Counted from the first letter of the stretch, positions 30,671-39,640 are shown. The stretch: DNA of 49,918 nucleotides from Sphingobacterium sp. UBA2700 (GCA_002354335.1 DELI01000012.1:1-49918), one strand, 5' to 3'. The notes: generated by a model not told the origin, from the sequence alone. Translations and numbers: made by a program.

Positions 30671-33600
30671 TTAATAATTTGTGGTAACTCTATACTTTGT
30701 GTCACTCCAACTATCGTCATAATATTTTTTTATCAAGCCTTTAGATTTAAGTTTTTCTAAAAGAGTTCTGTTATACTCTTTTTTCGCATAAGTCGGTTTG
30801 CCACTCTTAAACAATTTATCATATCCCCGTACACTATCCACGATTTTAGCAATTTCATCATCTAATAAATCATCGAGATATAGATTAATCAGGTTTATCC
30901 GGTTTTCTTCTGGATATGAGTTTGCAACTACTACTTTCAATGTATCGATATCAAATGGTATAGTTTTTGACTTCCAAAGAATTAATTTTCCAACCATTTC
31001 TGAAATTCCCTTACTATCCGCTATCATGCTTTCTTCAAGATGCGATATATAATTGAATTTGTTATCATTCGTAATCTTATTGGACTTCAACAATAGTAAA
31101 ACATCTTCTTTATCTGTTTCAAAATCGTTAATACTTTCAATGAATTTTGTGAAGTTCTTCTCAATTAACTGTATGTGGCTATTGGGAAAATGCTCTCTTA
31201 ATAAATTGTAATTCTCCTTAGTGACACTAAGCCGTTTTTTGAGTAGAATAGTGGCTTTCTCAAGGTTCAAATTTTGAAAGTCAATGCTGTTCCAATGATA
31301 GATGGTACTCTCTAATAGACGACTATAAACATCGTCAGAGAGTTCCTCGGTTTTTACTAAGCTAATTTCAAAATCTTTATTATCCTTTAATAGAATTTTT
31401 GATAACTCTTCATTTACATCTTCAAACTCAAAAAAATCGATTAGATTTTCATTGATTGTGTTTTCTGATACAACATAATAATCAATCACATTATTCCATT
31501 TTGGAGCTACTTTATTATTTATAAGTAATTGTGTTTTGATTTCTACCTCACTGATTTTATTTAGGTTTGAGACCTTTGTTTCGACTTTCTGAATTATTTT
31601 AGTCTTTAACTTCTCACCTATATTCTTATTATTTAATAGTTTGAGTAAACTTTCTTCTTCTTCAAATTTATTGTCCTCTAATCTCAGATAAACATTCTCA
31701 ACATAAGAAGCAATGTTTGCATTGACATACTCTATCAGTGGTTTGCAATTCGATTTTAAAATTGTTGAGTAATTAGACTGGTGGAAAATCTCTTCTAAAC
31801 CCTCTTTTCCAAACGTTACAAGCATTTGCAAAAGATTATCTTTGTTTATTTCATAATGGTTGTTATTATATACGTAATCAAACAGCTTTTCAGTTTCTTC
31901 ATTTGGATTATCTAATTTTTCAAACTTAATATTTAACTCCTTTATAATTTTCGATATCTTTCCGAAATAATCCAATCCATTTTTATTCTTTACTAATGAT
32001 AGGAATTTAGGATTAATGCATATCATTTCATGTAAAAACCCCTTACTTTGATTACCTAAAATTGTTTCAACCTTTGCATAGGATAGGATAATTCTTAAAT
32101 ATTCATATATTTTGTCTTTGTCATATACAGACTTGTGTAATATATATTCCCAAAATCCTTTCCAATTTTCCACTAACTTCTCGATAAAAATTGTAACTGG
32201 TCGTAGTTCATCCTTAATATATTCATCTATAAATTGTGTTGATTTTTCTTTTTCATTACTCAGCAGACGAATGATAGAATTATACTTATATGAATATTTC
32301 TGATAATTATTCCCTAAATAGTCCAATAAGTCGAAATTTAGTATAGCCTCCCTTTCAAAATACCGTTCGTCAATTTTATCAATCAAGTTTTCGATTTTAT
32401 TGCTCAGCTTATATCCGAATTCCATGGCATACCCGCTCTTAACGTTTCTTTCAAAAGTAAAATCTTCTTTGGTTATTGATACTTCATGGAAAAGGGAGAT
32501 ATAGTCGTTGTAATTTTCATTAATATAGCCATTCAATATTAAATTTCTCAATAGCTTGTTGTTTGAGAATTTATCCAAATACTGATTAACATCTATTTCA
32601 TTGAATATTTGTGTTAGATCCCTACCTACTATTTCGGATTTCTTTTTCCGTAATTTTTCGATTTCGTTTTTTAATAGTTCAATTTTATTATTGCGCTTTG
32701 ATTCTATTAACTCGACCCTCTCGTAATATGTATAATCTGGGTTTATTTCATTTTCAATATCTGTAAACTTAAAATTGAAACTCGAATTATATATATTACT
32801 ATATTGAGAATATTTATAAGCAACACTTTCATTTTCGATTAAAGTCTCAATATCGCTTTCAATCGTAGCCTTGTCAATTAAGGCATTCTGAGGCATTTTG
32901 GATAGTATTTTTTGAAAATATATACTTTCTAATTCTTCTAAATCAGTTATTTTTTGATTCTCAATATCCTTTATCTCGGCATTTTTATTTTGAATTTCTT
33001 CATCTATTTTATTAATGGATTCTGTTATGTAGGTTTTCTTATTGCTAATCAACTCATACAATTTTCCTTCTTTTCTATTTAGATTGGTAAAATCTTTAGG
33101 GTCTATATTCTTATAAGTTATCATTGCAAATAACTCATCATTCTTCTTGACAAATTCGGGTTTTAGGGTTTTTCTATAGATTACAAATTCGTGGAAGATG
33201 TTCGTTAACAATCGCATATCAATATCGTCGATGAAAGTAGTCACATCTGATATGAATTCTTTAGTAAATATATTCTCATCTAATCCCGATTCTTTTATCA
33301 GTGTTCTCAACTGCTCGTCCGCATTTGAAGAGTTAATAAATGGAATAACAGGGATTATATATTCAAAGAATTTTACTCGCTCCTTTTTATCCTCAAACAA
33401 ATCATCTCCCACAGCATAAACAAAATTGATTTCTCTACCTATCGGCTTACAAGTGTTTAGAAGTATATTGATTTCCCGTAGCTTTGTGAATATATCTGTA
33501 CTATCAAATCTATCTAAATCTTCAATTATTACCACGTCAAATTTAGTTCTCTCAAAGAAGTATAAAATTTCCTCTAAATGCTCATTAAACACTGATTTAC

Positions 33601-34306
33601 TTACATTATCACCTAATTCTAACTCTCCCTTTATATTTACCTTATTGATTTTTGAGTTACTGAATAGTTGAATAATTAGTTTTGAGAATAGTCCTAATCC
33701 TGTAAAGACTATTAGAAATATGACCAAAGCAAACCAATCAAAACTATCTTTAATATTCCAATTGGCTGGATTTATCTTATCTAAATAGTCATATTTCAAT
33801 AATAGAATAGAACTTGAAATCCATAATATAAACCCAACAGAAATTGCCCATATCTTCCAATTAGGAATATTTATGATTCTTTTAAAACGAGATTCAGGAA
33901 TTTGCGATGGTTCAACATGATAAAATATTTGTTGTAAGATGCTTACCTCTAACATCCTTTCAAGCTCTTCCTTTTGGGTTTGTTTATCTTTAGAAGCAAC
34001 ATTGTCATAGTCATCATTCTTTTTCTTATTAAAGGAAGCCAATGAAATATTGAGATATTCGTATTGTGGGTTTAAGTCTTGGAAAGTTTTTATTACAGTA
34101 CTTTTCCCCGAGCCATACCCTCCAGTTAGAGCGATATTACTAACACCTTTTGTATCTATAGTCTCTTTAAGTTTATCTAAATAAGGTTGAATCTTCTCTA
34201 TGTCTTCCTTTTTTGTTAATACTTTAGGAGCGAGTGAGCTAACAAGGGTATTCTTCTTAACTTCTACTTTTTTAGAAGTAAATAGGTTTAGTAGGGGTAT
34301 CTTCAT
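30671..34306 (-). CDS. Membrane-anchored YobI/KAP-type P-loop NTPase
   Basis: The 1211-residue protein has Walker A TGGYGSGKST (61-70) and Walker B VVIIEDLDRF (258-267). Between them two membrane segments are inserted (about 152-171 and 191-214). This insertion is typical of KAP and YobI-like NTPases, which are tethered to the inner membrane with the ATPase in the cytoplasm. The remaining 900 residues are long helical repeats with coiled-coil stretches (about 425-470 and 545-575) and probably act as a sensor. KAP-type NTPases occur in several defence systems. Pairing with a SIR2-like gene just downstream suggests a sensor/effector unit. A YobI-like assignment is from overall layout and memory, not a search. 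Confidence 0.8.
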   Translation of the reverse strand: MKIPLLNLFTSKKVEVKKNTLVSSLAPKVLTKKEDIEKIQPYLDKLKETIDTKGVSNIALTGGYGSGKSTVIKTFQDLNPQYEYLNISLASFNKKKNDDYDNVASKDKQTQKEELERMLEVSILQQIFYHVEPSQIPESRFKRIINIPNWKIWAISVGFILWISSSILLLKYDYLDKINPANWNIKDSFDWFALVIFLIVFTGLGLFSKLIIQLFSNSKINKVNIKGELELGDNVSKSVFNEHLEEILYFFERTKFDVVIIEDLDRFDSTDIFTKLREINILLNTCKPIGREINFVYAVGDDLFEDKKERVKFFEYIIPVIPFINSSNADEQLRTLIKESGLDENIFTKEFISDVTTFIDDIDMRLLTNIFHEFVIYRKTLKPEFVKKNDELFAMITYKNIDPKDFTNLNRKEGKLYELISNKKTYITESINKIDEEIQNKNAEIKDIENQKITDLEELESIYFQKILSKMPQNALIDKATIESDIETLIENESVAYKYSQYSNIYNSSFNFKFTDIENEINPDYTYYERVELIESKRNNKIELLKNEIEKLRKKKSEIVGRDLTQIFNEIDVNQYLDKFSNNKLLRNLILNGYINENYNDYISLFHEVSITKEDFTFERNVKSGYAMEFGYKLSNKIENLIDKIDERYFEREAILNFDLLDYLGNNYQKYSYKYNSIIRLLSNEKEKSTQFIDEYIKDELRPVTIFIEKLVENWKGFWEYILHKSVYDKDKIYEYLRIILSYAKVETILGNQSKGFLHEMICINPKFLSLVKNKNGLDYFGKISKIIKELNIKFEKLDNPNEETEKLFDYVYNNNHYEINKDNLLQMLVTFGKEGLEEIFHQSNYSTILKSNCKPLIEYVNANIASYVENVYLRLEDNKFEEEESLLKLLNNKNIGEKLKTKIIQKVETKVSNLNKISEVEIKTQLLINNKVAPKWNNVIDYYVVSENTINENLIDFFEFEDVNEELSKILLKDNKDFEISLVKTEELSDDVYSRLLESTIYHWNSIDFQNLNLEKATILLKKRLSVTKENYNLLREHFPNSHIQLIEKNFTKFIESINDFETDKEDVLLLLKSNKITNDNKFNYISHLEESMIADSKGISEMVGKLILWKSKTIPFDIDTLKVVVANSYPEENRINLINLYLDDLLDDEIAKIVDSVRGYDKLFKSGKPTYAKKEYNRTLLEKLKSKGLIKKYYDDSWSDTKYRVTTNY

Positions 34307-34475
34307 ACTTTAGTTTTGTCAAGAATAACAAATACTCTGCCCTATGTAAATAAATGATTAAATGTCAGATAAATACGAGTGTGCAGGACTTTTTTTTGTG
34401 TCATTCTGTCATGTGTATTCATAATGAAGAAGCTCCTATATGATTGAAGTTTCATAATCAGAAATTACAAAGCAC

Positions 34476-34504
34476 TTTTTGCCCGCAAGGGCCGCGCGCA
34501 AAAA
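34476..34504. terminator. GC-rich hairpin at the island/ICE boundary
   Basis: TTTTTGCCCGC (34476-34486) pairs with GCGCGCAAAAA (34494-34504) with one mismatch. The stem is GC-rich at its tip and flanked by T and A runs, so it could terminate in either direction. It lies where the AT-rich defence island gives way to the more GC-rich transfer region. The stretch 34307-34568 holds no convincing gene. Confidence 0.5.
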
Positions 34505-34530
34505 AATGCCTTTGTCACGTGTAACACGTA

Positions 34531-34566
34531 GAAAAAACAATAGGCGATGTTCAAAATCGCCTATTG
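34531..34566 (-). terminator. Terminator after the J-domain gene
   Basis: CAATAGGCGAT (34538-34548) and ATCGCCTATTG (34556-34566) form a perfect 11-base-pair stem with a 7-base loop. On the minus strand it begins two bases after the J-domain stop codon and is followed by GTTTTTTC. Confidence 0.85.
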
Positions 34567-34568
34567 CT

Positions 34569-35051
34569 TTATTGTGCTTGTCGTATGGTCTTGCGACTGT
34601 TGGGCTTGATGACTTCGCACCCATATTTTACTTTGATTTCGTCCAGAGACATATTACTGCCCTTTCTGACTTTAAACATATCGCTACGGTAATACCAAGC
34701 CTGTTTTTTCTTGGCGAAAAACAAACCTGCTTCCCTTAGCAATTTGCGTATTGGTTTTGTGTTGCCTGTTACCCAAATCCAAAAGCCGACCAATTCGATT
34801 TTGATATATGGCAGGTGGGCAATCTTTTCGATTACTTCCCTGTATTCCTCGGAAAACTTGATTTTCTGCTCGGTTTCTTCGCTGTTGAGGTTCTCGCCTT
34901 TGATAATCTTCGCACTTACAAAGGCGTATTCCTGGTTAATTTTCTGCATGGTCTCGGTGTCTCCGCCTCGGTCGGGGTGGTTGTCCATCGCCAACTTTTT
35001 GTATAGCTGTTTGACCTCGTCAAGCGTTTTGCAGTCATTAAAATACATCAT
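34569..35051 (-). CDS. Small J-domain (DnaJ-like) protein of the conjugative element
   Basis: The 160-residue protein has a short N-terminal J-domain with LYKKLAMDNHPDRGGD, including the HPD tripeptide that stimulates DnaK ATPase. It is followed by an acidic linker and a C-terminal alpha/beta segment (IKIELVGFWIWVTGNTK, KQAWYYRSDMFKVR) ending in a basic tail. It lacks the Gly/Phe and zinc regions of true DnaJ. Such proteins are frequent cargo of Bacteroidota conjugative elements, role unknown. The first of two adjacent ATG codons (35051) is used. It is 54 bases downstream of the previous minus-strand gene. Confidence 0.8.
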   Translation of the reverse strand: MMYFNDCKTLDEVKQLYKKLAMDNHPDRGGDTETMQKINQEYAFVSAKIIKGENLNSEETEQKIKFSEEYREVIEKIAHLPYIKIELVGFWIWVTGNTKPIRKLLREAGLFFAKKKQAWYYRSDMFKVRKGSNMSLDEIKVKYGCEVIKPNSRKTIRQAQ

Positions 35052-35105
35052 AACAATAGTAAATTAAGCCCCCCATTTAGAGGGGCTAAGTGAAACAAAA
35101 GGGGG

Positions 35106-35606
35106 TTAAACTGTCGGTAATGCTATGTTGGCTTCGATTTCGGCAAGCCTATCAAGGCACATCGTTTTGACGAAAAGTGCAACGGATTTGATGATAACCG
35201 GATTTTTGGTTACAAACTTATTACGGTTGTCGTCCTCAATGGTGATTGTACACCCTTGATAAAAATTGCTCTCGGTTTCGTCTGCTCCGTCCTTAATTTC
35301 AACCTCGAATTTGTCCAAGTTGGCGATGGTGTCTAAAAGTCGGTCACGCTGTACTTTCTTGCGGTGCAAGTCTGCAACTACTTTTAACGTTTCTTCGAGA
35401 CTTGGGGCAAATTTCGGTTTTTGCTCCTGCTGATCCGTTGGGGTAGCCTTTGCCGTGGCTTCCTTTTCCATTCCCTCAAATTTTATTACCTCTTTTTCCG
35501 CTTTGGGCGAAGTTGTTGCCCCTGTCGTTTTGGTTTCCTTGCCATTGCTTGCACTTCCGTTTGCTACTGCTTTTGTGTTCTTGTTATTGATTGCTGTCGT
35601 TTTCAT
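35106..35606 (-). CDS. Hypothetical conjugative-element protein with low-complexity N terminus
   Basis: I do not recognise this 166-residue protein. The first 70 residues are low-complexity (Thr, Ala, Asn, Lys rich, with NNKNTKAVANGSASNGKETK) and probably disordered. The C-terminal 95 residues form a compact domain with a helical pair (LEETLKVVADLHRKKVQRDR) and beta strands (GCTITIEDDNRNKFVTKNP). It has no signal peptide. It is transcribed with the J-domain gene and belongs to the accessory part of the element. Confidence 0.7.
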   Translation of the reverse strand: MKTTAINNKNTKAVANGSASNGKETKTTGATTSPKAEKEVIKFEGMEKEATAKATPTDQQEQKPKFAPSLEETLKVVADLHRKKVQRDRLLDTIANLDKFEVEIKDGADETESNFYQGCTITIEDDNRNKFVTKNPVIIKSVALFVKTMCLDRLAEIEANIALPTV

Positions 35607-36182
35607 GATATTAAAATTTATGTGTAAAAAATGTATTGTAAATAAGTTCCGATAAGTAGGCTATCAGAGGGGGCGCACGTGTTGCAAACTGTGTTTTTTC
35701 AAATTTTTTCATGTCCAAATTTTTAAGCGAAAACCACGGGCACAGCCCTCTGGCTTTTTGTTAAGCAACCGCACCTATTCAATCACACAGCAAGGCAAGG
35801 CTTTGGAAAAAAAATACTCTTTCGTGCCGAGGGAGTGTGCGACCGAGGTGCGAAAGGAAGATTTTTTTGAACAAACCCCTTGGGGCTTGGCCTTGACGGC
35901 TGGGGGATTGTGTAGAAATTTGCTAACGAAAAGGCCAAAGGAAATTCGCCTACCGCTGATAATAAAGGGTTGTCAAGTAGGGATTAGATTGGAAAGAAAT
36001 TTGGACGAATAACAGGTGTAAACTTGATTGGGAAATGGACAGGTCGGAAAGTAGAAAGGTTAGGAAATGGACAGGTTGGGGATTAGGTCAAGTTGGTGGG
36101 AAAATCGGGCAATAGGAAGACCGCTCGGCTTGGGGAAATGGGAAGCCAATTCGGAAAAATGGGGCTTAGTTCATGGGAAAAC
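35607..36182. other. Non-coding region of the conjugative element, partly polypurine
   Basis: No secure gene lies in these 576 bases. The left half has a C/G-containing segment with CCCCTTGGGG (35877-35886) and a weak plus-strand reading frame (35758-36012) that is probably not translated. From about 36015 to 36180 the plus strand is strikingly purine-rich (G and A) with repeated GGAAATGGACAGGT (about 36031-36044 and 36063-36076). Such strand bias may reflect a structural or regulatory element; an oriT role cannot be shown. Confidence 0.5.
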
Positions 36183-36623
36183 CTATCTAACTTTTTGGTA
36201 AACGACCGCTCCGTCTTTTGTTGGGTATTCCAACGTACCTGCTTCAAGGTCTACCTTTAGAATATCCACGGTATTGTACATCGGGTGAGCAATCCTAATG
36301 GTGGTGTCATTCGCTTGTAGTTCGCCTACCAATGTTTCGCCCTTGCCGTGGTTGTTCCATTCGCCCGCTACTTTATTGGTGGGTCTCTGAGGGTCATCTT
36401 CTTTTGCCGAAGACCAATTCGCTATAATGGTCACATCGAGTTTGCCATCTTGGTTGGCTTTGATTTCTAACGTATCCTTAAAATAGTCAAAGGTGTTTTC
36501 GCTTTCCGAAGCGTACAGCCCTGTTATCTTTTTCTGCAAATCAGCACCGTTGTTTCCCGATGTACAGGCGTACATAAGTATGAGGGAAAGGGATGTGCAG
36601 GATAGTGTTTTTATGTTTATCAT
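36183..36623 (-). CDS. Small lipoprotein of the conjugative element
   Basis: The 146-residue protein starts with a lipoprotein signal peptide (LSLILMYAC, Cys20) followed by a Ser/Gly-rich linker and a beta-rich domain with ITGLYASESENTFDYFKDTL and VAGEWNNHGKGETLVGELQ. It looks like a small lipocalin-like or beta-sandwich fold, but I do not recognise a family. An AGGAG sequence lies about 12 bases upstream of the ATG at 36623, supporting that start. A terminator of the upstream operon (36681-36716) means it has its own promoter. Confidence 0.75.
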   Translation of the reverse strand: MINIKTLSCTSLSLILMYACTSGNNGADLQKKITGLYASESENTFDYFKDTLEIKANQDGKLDVTIIANWSSAKEDDPQRPTNKVAGEWNNHGKGETLVGELQANDTTIRIAHPMYNTVDILKVDLEAGTLEYPTKDGAVVYQKVR

Positions 36624-36680
36624 AACGGCTTCTCCTGTTAATGGTTACATATACAAATCTACCTATTTGGTATCGGTTAA

Positions 36681-36716
36681 ACAAAAAAGGACATCGGTTG
36701 GTTTCCGATGTCCTTT
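36681..36716 (-). terminator. Terminator of the tra operon
   Basis: AAAGGACATCGG (36686-36697) and CCGATGTCCTTT (36705-36716) form a perfect 12-base-pair stem with a 7-base loop, 14 bases after the DUF3945-like stop. On the minus strand it runs into TTTTTTGTTT. Confidence 0.88.
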
Positions 36717-36730
36717 GAGGGATTGGGCAG

Positions 36731-37720
36731 TTATCTTGCCATCCTTGCTGTCCTTGCTTCGTTTTGGTTCTGTCCGAGCCCCATAGCGTTTGCCCTTGAC
36801 TGCGATAGGTCTTGACCCTCTTTGAGAAACTGCTCACGCATTACAGGTTTGCCGTCCTCCCGAAAGAAATTGAGGTTTCTAAAACGCACGGCAACTTCAA
36901 GGCGTACCTTTTGGGTTTCTTTGTTCTGATTCTCTACCGTGACCATTGGCATATTTCCATTGCGTACACTTGCTTCCAATTTCTTGGCGGTTTCGGGCTT
37001 TTCCATTTCCTTGATACGGAATTTTTCAAGCGTTTCGTTGAGGTCAAAACCATAGGCAGGGTCATTGTATTGGTTCATCGGATAGTTACCGTACCTGTCA
37101 CGTTCCTTGTTGAAATTGAGCGTTACCCATGCTTGGTAGCCAACGCCTTGAAAGTTCAACAGGTCATCACGGTACACGGCATTCCCCAACATGAGGTTGC
37201 CCGCCTGTTCTTTGCTAAAGCCTTTCCCGTTATCAATGTAAAAGGTCTGCGGTAATGGGGGTTGGCTGTACGTTTGACGGAACGAGCGTTCTGTATAAAT
37301 CATTTTCGAGTTTTCAATCTGTGCAAGTTTCGTCCTGCTCCTTACATCCTTGCCGATGGCAAGCTCGCTGTTCGGCTGTTGCTTGAAATACTCAATGGCT
37401 TCGTATGGGGTGTCAAACTTCCTTACAAGGCTTTTATCTCCCTCCGTTGGGGTGATGACCATGTATTTGGATTCGGGTGTACGGAGTCTGTTTCTGTCCA
37501 CGGTCACATCGAATTTGTTGAAGTAGTAAAAATCCGATTGAGCCGATTTCTTGTAATGGAGACGATAATCAACGATTCCCTTTGGGGTCTGTTTGGATTC
37601 GTAGAGTTTAAACTCCGGAACGTTCTTCTCCATCAGTTCCTGCATTTTTGCTGTGGATTCCTTTGAGAAACCCAATGCTTCCATTTCGTACTGTCTGTCT
37701 TCGAGATTACTTAAATTCAT
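36731..37720 (-). CDS. DUF3945-like protein downstream of traM
   Basis: The 329-residue cytosolic protein has two similar halves. The C-terminal half contains QTFYIDNGKGFSKEQAGNLM (about 157-176), then GYQAWVTLNFNKERDRYGNY and YGFDLNETLEKFRIKEMEKP. This matches, from memory, the DUF3945 pattern of Bacteroidota mobile-element proteins. The N-terminal half has DYRLHYKKSAQSDFYYFNKF and a segment like the related DUF4099. It follows traM by 43 bases and takes the place normally occupied by traN. The function is unknown. No transmembrane segment or signal peptide is seen, so it is unlikely to replace TraN structurally. Confidence 0.7.
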   Translation of the reverse strand: MNLSNLEDRQYEMEALGFSKESTAKMQELMEKNVPEFKLYESKQTPKGIVDYRLHYKKSAQSDFYYFNKFDVTVDRNRLRTPESKYMVITPTEGDKSLVRKFDTPYEAIEYFKQQPNSELAIGKDVRSRTKLAQIENSKMIYTERSFRQTYSQPPLPQTFYIDNGKGFSKEQAGNLMLGNAVYRDDLLNFQGVGYQAWVTLNFNKERDRYGNYPMNQYNDPAYGFDLNETLEKFRIKEMEKPETAKKLEASVRNGNMPMVTVENQNKETQKVRLEVAVRFRNLNFFREDGKPVMREQFLKEGQDLSQSRANAMGLGQNQNEARTARMAR

Positions 37721-37763
37721 GGCATATTGCTTTTATTGTTTACAAAATTTAAAGTATGGGGTG

Positions 37764-38816
37764 TCATCTTTTGATGCGCAGTAGCACTGGTTCCCCCGCC
37801 TTTATCTTTACTTTTACTTTCCGCAGTCTTTTGCTCACCGCACTTCGTGCAGCGTCTATTCCCGCACCTGCTAACTGTGTGGTCAATGAATTGTCGAGAC
37901 CATAAAGTCCGATACCGCTTATTGCCCTGTCCGCCCCCATGTTTGCGGTTTCGCTGATTATCGCTTCGGGAGCGTCCAAACCCTCGATACCGTCAAGTCC
38001 GTACACGGCGAAGTTGACAGGGATAATGGACGTACCGAGCCGTATATTGGTCACATTGACCAAAAGGCGTTGGTTGGCAATCCTTGCGATACCAAAGACC
38101 TCGTGTCCTTTGGGTATGGCAAATCCATCAATGGTCACGGTGTCTTCAAGGCGCAGTCTAACGGTCGCTCCCTGTACAACCCTTTTCTTGTCGAGTACGG
38201 TTGCGGGTATTGCCCTAAATACGCTGTCTACGGTAAGCGAATCGGACAACATCCGTTCACGGTTGGCAACACGTTCGGGATGCTGTATATCAAGGATATT
38301 CCTCAACATATCGTTCAGTTGCTCGGTTTCGGGGTCGGGTGTCCTATCTTCCTGCATATTTTTCATAAGCTGTTCCAACCTGTCCACATCGTCCTGCAAG
38401 GATGTGTTGAGCGGATGCACTTCGGAGAGTGTCATACCGCTTGCCCTTTGTTGGGATATTGTACGCCTGTCCACCTCGGGTTCTTGCAACCTCTTTTCAA
38501 TCATGTCGAGTTTTTCGCTGATTTGGGCGGTGCGTTCCTCCAATTCCGTGCTGTCGTCAAACTCGAAGTCTTCCGTGATTTCTTCCCCAACATCCTCTGG
38601 GTCTGTTTCATTTTGGTTCATCCTGTAAAGGGAAGCCTTGTCGGTCGCTTCGTCTTTCCGAAACGAGGCGTCGGGCAATGCCGTGTTGATGCCTGTCGTT
38701 TGGGGCGTGTCCTGTACCGTTCCTCTGCCACCGCCGAGGGCATAAAATATTAACGCCATGATAGGCACGAAGATTAACGGTAGCACCAATAGTGCTTTCT
38801 TTTTGCGTTGTTCCAT
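37764..38816 (-). CDS. traM: Conjugative transposon protein TraM
   Basis: The 350-residue protein is typical of Bacteroidota TraM: one N-terminal membrane segment (about 8-28, ALLVLPLIFVPIMALIFYAL), a proline/acid-rich and coiled-coil middle (about 30-170), and a conserved C-terminal domain with GATVRLRLEDTVTIDGFAIP and GIEGLDAPEAIISETANMGADRA. It is a VirB10-like periplasm-spanning component of the mating channel. It follows the small traL-like gene by 13 bases within the tra operon. Confidence 0.88.
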   Translation of the reverse strand: MEQRKKKALLVLPLIFVPIMALIFYALGGGRGTVQDTPQTTGINTALPDASFRKDEATDKASLYRMNQNETDPEDVGEEITEDFEFDDSTELEERTAQISEKLDMIEKRLQEPEVDRRTISQQRASGMTLSEVHPLNTSLQDDVDRLEQLMKNMQEDRTPDPETEQLNDMLRNILDIQHPERVANRERMLSDSLTVDSVFRAIPATVLDKKRVVQGATVRLRLEDTVTIDGFAIPKGHEVFGIARIANQRLLVNVTNIRLGTSIIPVNFAVYGLDGIEGLDAPEAIISETANMGADRAISGIGLYGLDNSLTTQLAGAGIDAARSAVSKRLRKVKVKIKAGEPVLLRIKR

Positions 38817-38829
38817 AATTATTGCTTTT

Positions 38830-39003
38830 TTAAATGTTAACTACTGCATTTACTATCAGATAGAGACAATGTAGACCTACCACGAGACAGAATGCAAAGA
38901 GCAATCCTTTAGCCCTCTTTTTCGTGAGGTTTTCCGTCCGTCTGTTGAGCCAATCTGCCATTTTTCGCTGTTGGGTCTCCAATGCCCTTTTTGTCCTTTT
39001 CAT
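38830..39003 (-). CDS. traL: Small TraL-like membrane protein
   Basis: From ATG 39003 the product has 57 residues: a very basic helix (about 1-33, RTKRALETQQRKMADWLNRR) followed by one membrane segment LLFAFCLVVGLHCLYLIVNA. The longer reading to 39039 overlaps traK by 31 bases and is less likely. Its position between traK and traM and its size fit TraL of Bacteroidota conjugative transposons. The assignment rests on position and topology. Confidence 0.65.
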   Translation of the reverse strand: MKRTKRALETQQRKMADWLNRRTENLTKKRAKGLLFAFCLVVGLHCLYLIVNAVVNI

Positions 39004-39008
39004 CTTCT

Positions 39009-39611
39009 TTATTTGTTTTCGTTCATGACCGTTTCCCACCGTTGGATAAGGAATCCGTGGGGATTGTTGTCGCTCCTGCTCACGTTTCGGATTTCGCCTT
39101 TCGTGATTAGGTGTCGCCTAACAGTGGATGTACTCCGAATGATGGTCTGCGTGGCATAACAGGTAAACCTGTACGGTGTCCTGTCCGTCTGGAGCGAAAT
39201 ACTGTCTATCTCAATCCGTGTGGATATGTTCGCCGATATGATGTTGGCGTAAAAACCCTGTTCCCGCAGGTTGTCATGCGCCCTTTTTGCGCTGATGTCG
39301 GCTAAATTGAAAGCCTTAGCCATGTTTGCCTGTATCACTTTTTCATCGGGGTCGAGCGTGAAAAAGTGTCGGTGGAAATTGCCGATATGGTTGCGCAGTT
39401 CCACAGGCAGGTTTTCCGTTCTTCCCTCGCTGAACGCTTCGAGTGCCTTTCCGTTGGATAGGATGTAAATACGTTCCCTTTCTTCGCTGACCATCCGATA
39501 TGCCGTGAATATGGCGTATATGCTGACCACCGCACAGGCGACCAAAAACAGCAAACTGAATGTCCTCACGTGCCGAAAAGCCGTCTCTATATTTCTCAAC
39601 TGTCTAAACAT
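39009..39611 (-). CDS. traK: Conjugative transposon protein TraK
   Basis: The 200-residue protein has an N-terminal membrane segment (about 18-37, LLFLVACAVVSIYAIFTAY) and then a compact periplasmic domain with LPVELRNHIGNFHRHFFTLD and RIEIDSISLQTDRTPYRFTC. This is the VirB8-like TraK of Bacteroidota conjugative elements, which links the inner-membrane platform to the channel. It lies 29 bases after traJ and ends just before the traL-like start. Confidence 0.88.
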   Translation of the reverse strand: MFRQLRNIETAFRHVRTFSLLFLVACAVVSIYAIFTAYRMVSEERERIYILSNGKALEAFSEGRTENLPVELRNHIGNFHRHFFTLDPDEKVIQANMAKAFNLADISAKRAHDNLREQGFYANIISANISTRIEIDSISLQTDRTPYRFTCYATQTIIRSTSTVRRHLITKGEIRNVSRSDNNPHGFLIQRWETVMNENK

Positions 39612-39640
39612 GGTATCTTGATTTTATTCGTCCTTGATTC

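Noticed and set aside
34436..34624. Minus-strand 62-residue reading frame
   Set aside because: It overlaps the J-domain gene in another frame and spans two terminator hairpins.
35758..36012. Plus-strand 84-residue reading frame in the element
   Set aside because: It begins in a non-coding stretch, has no signal or domain, and its sequence seems to reflect a conserved DNA segment and not protein; not called as a gene.
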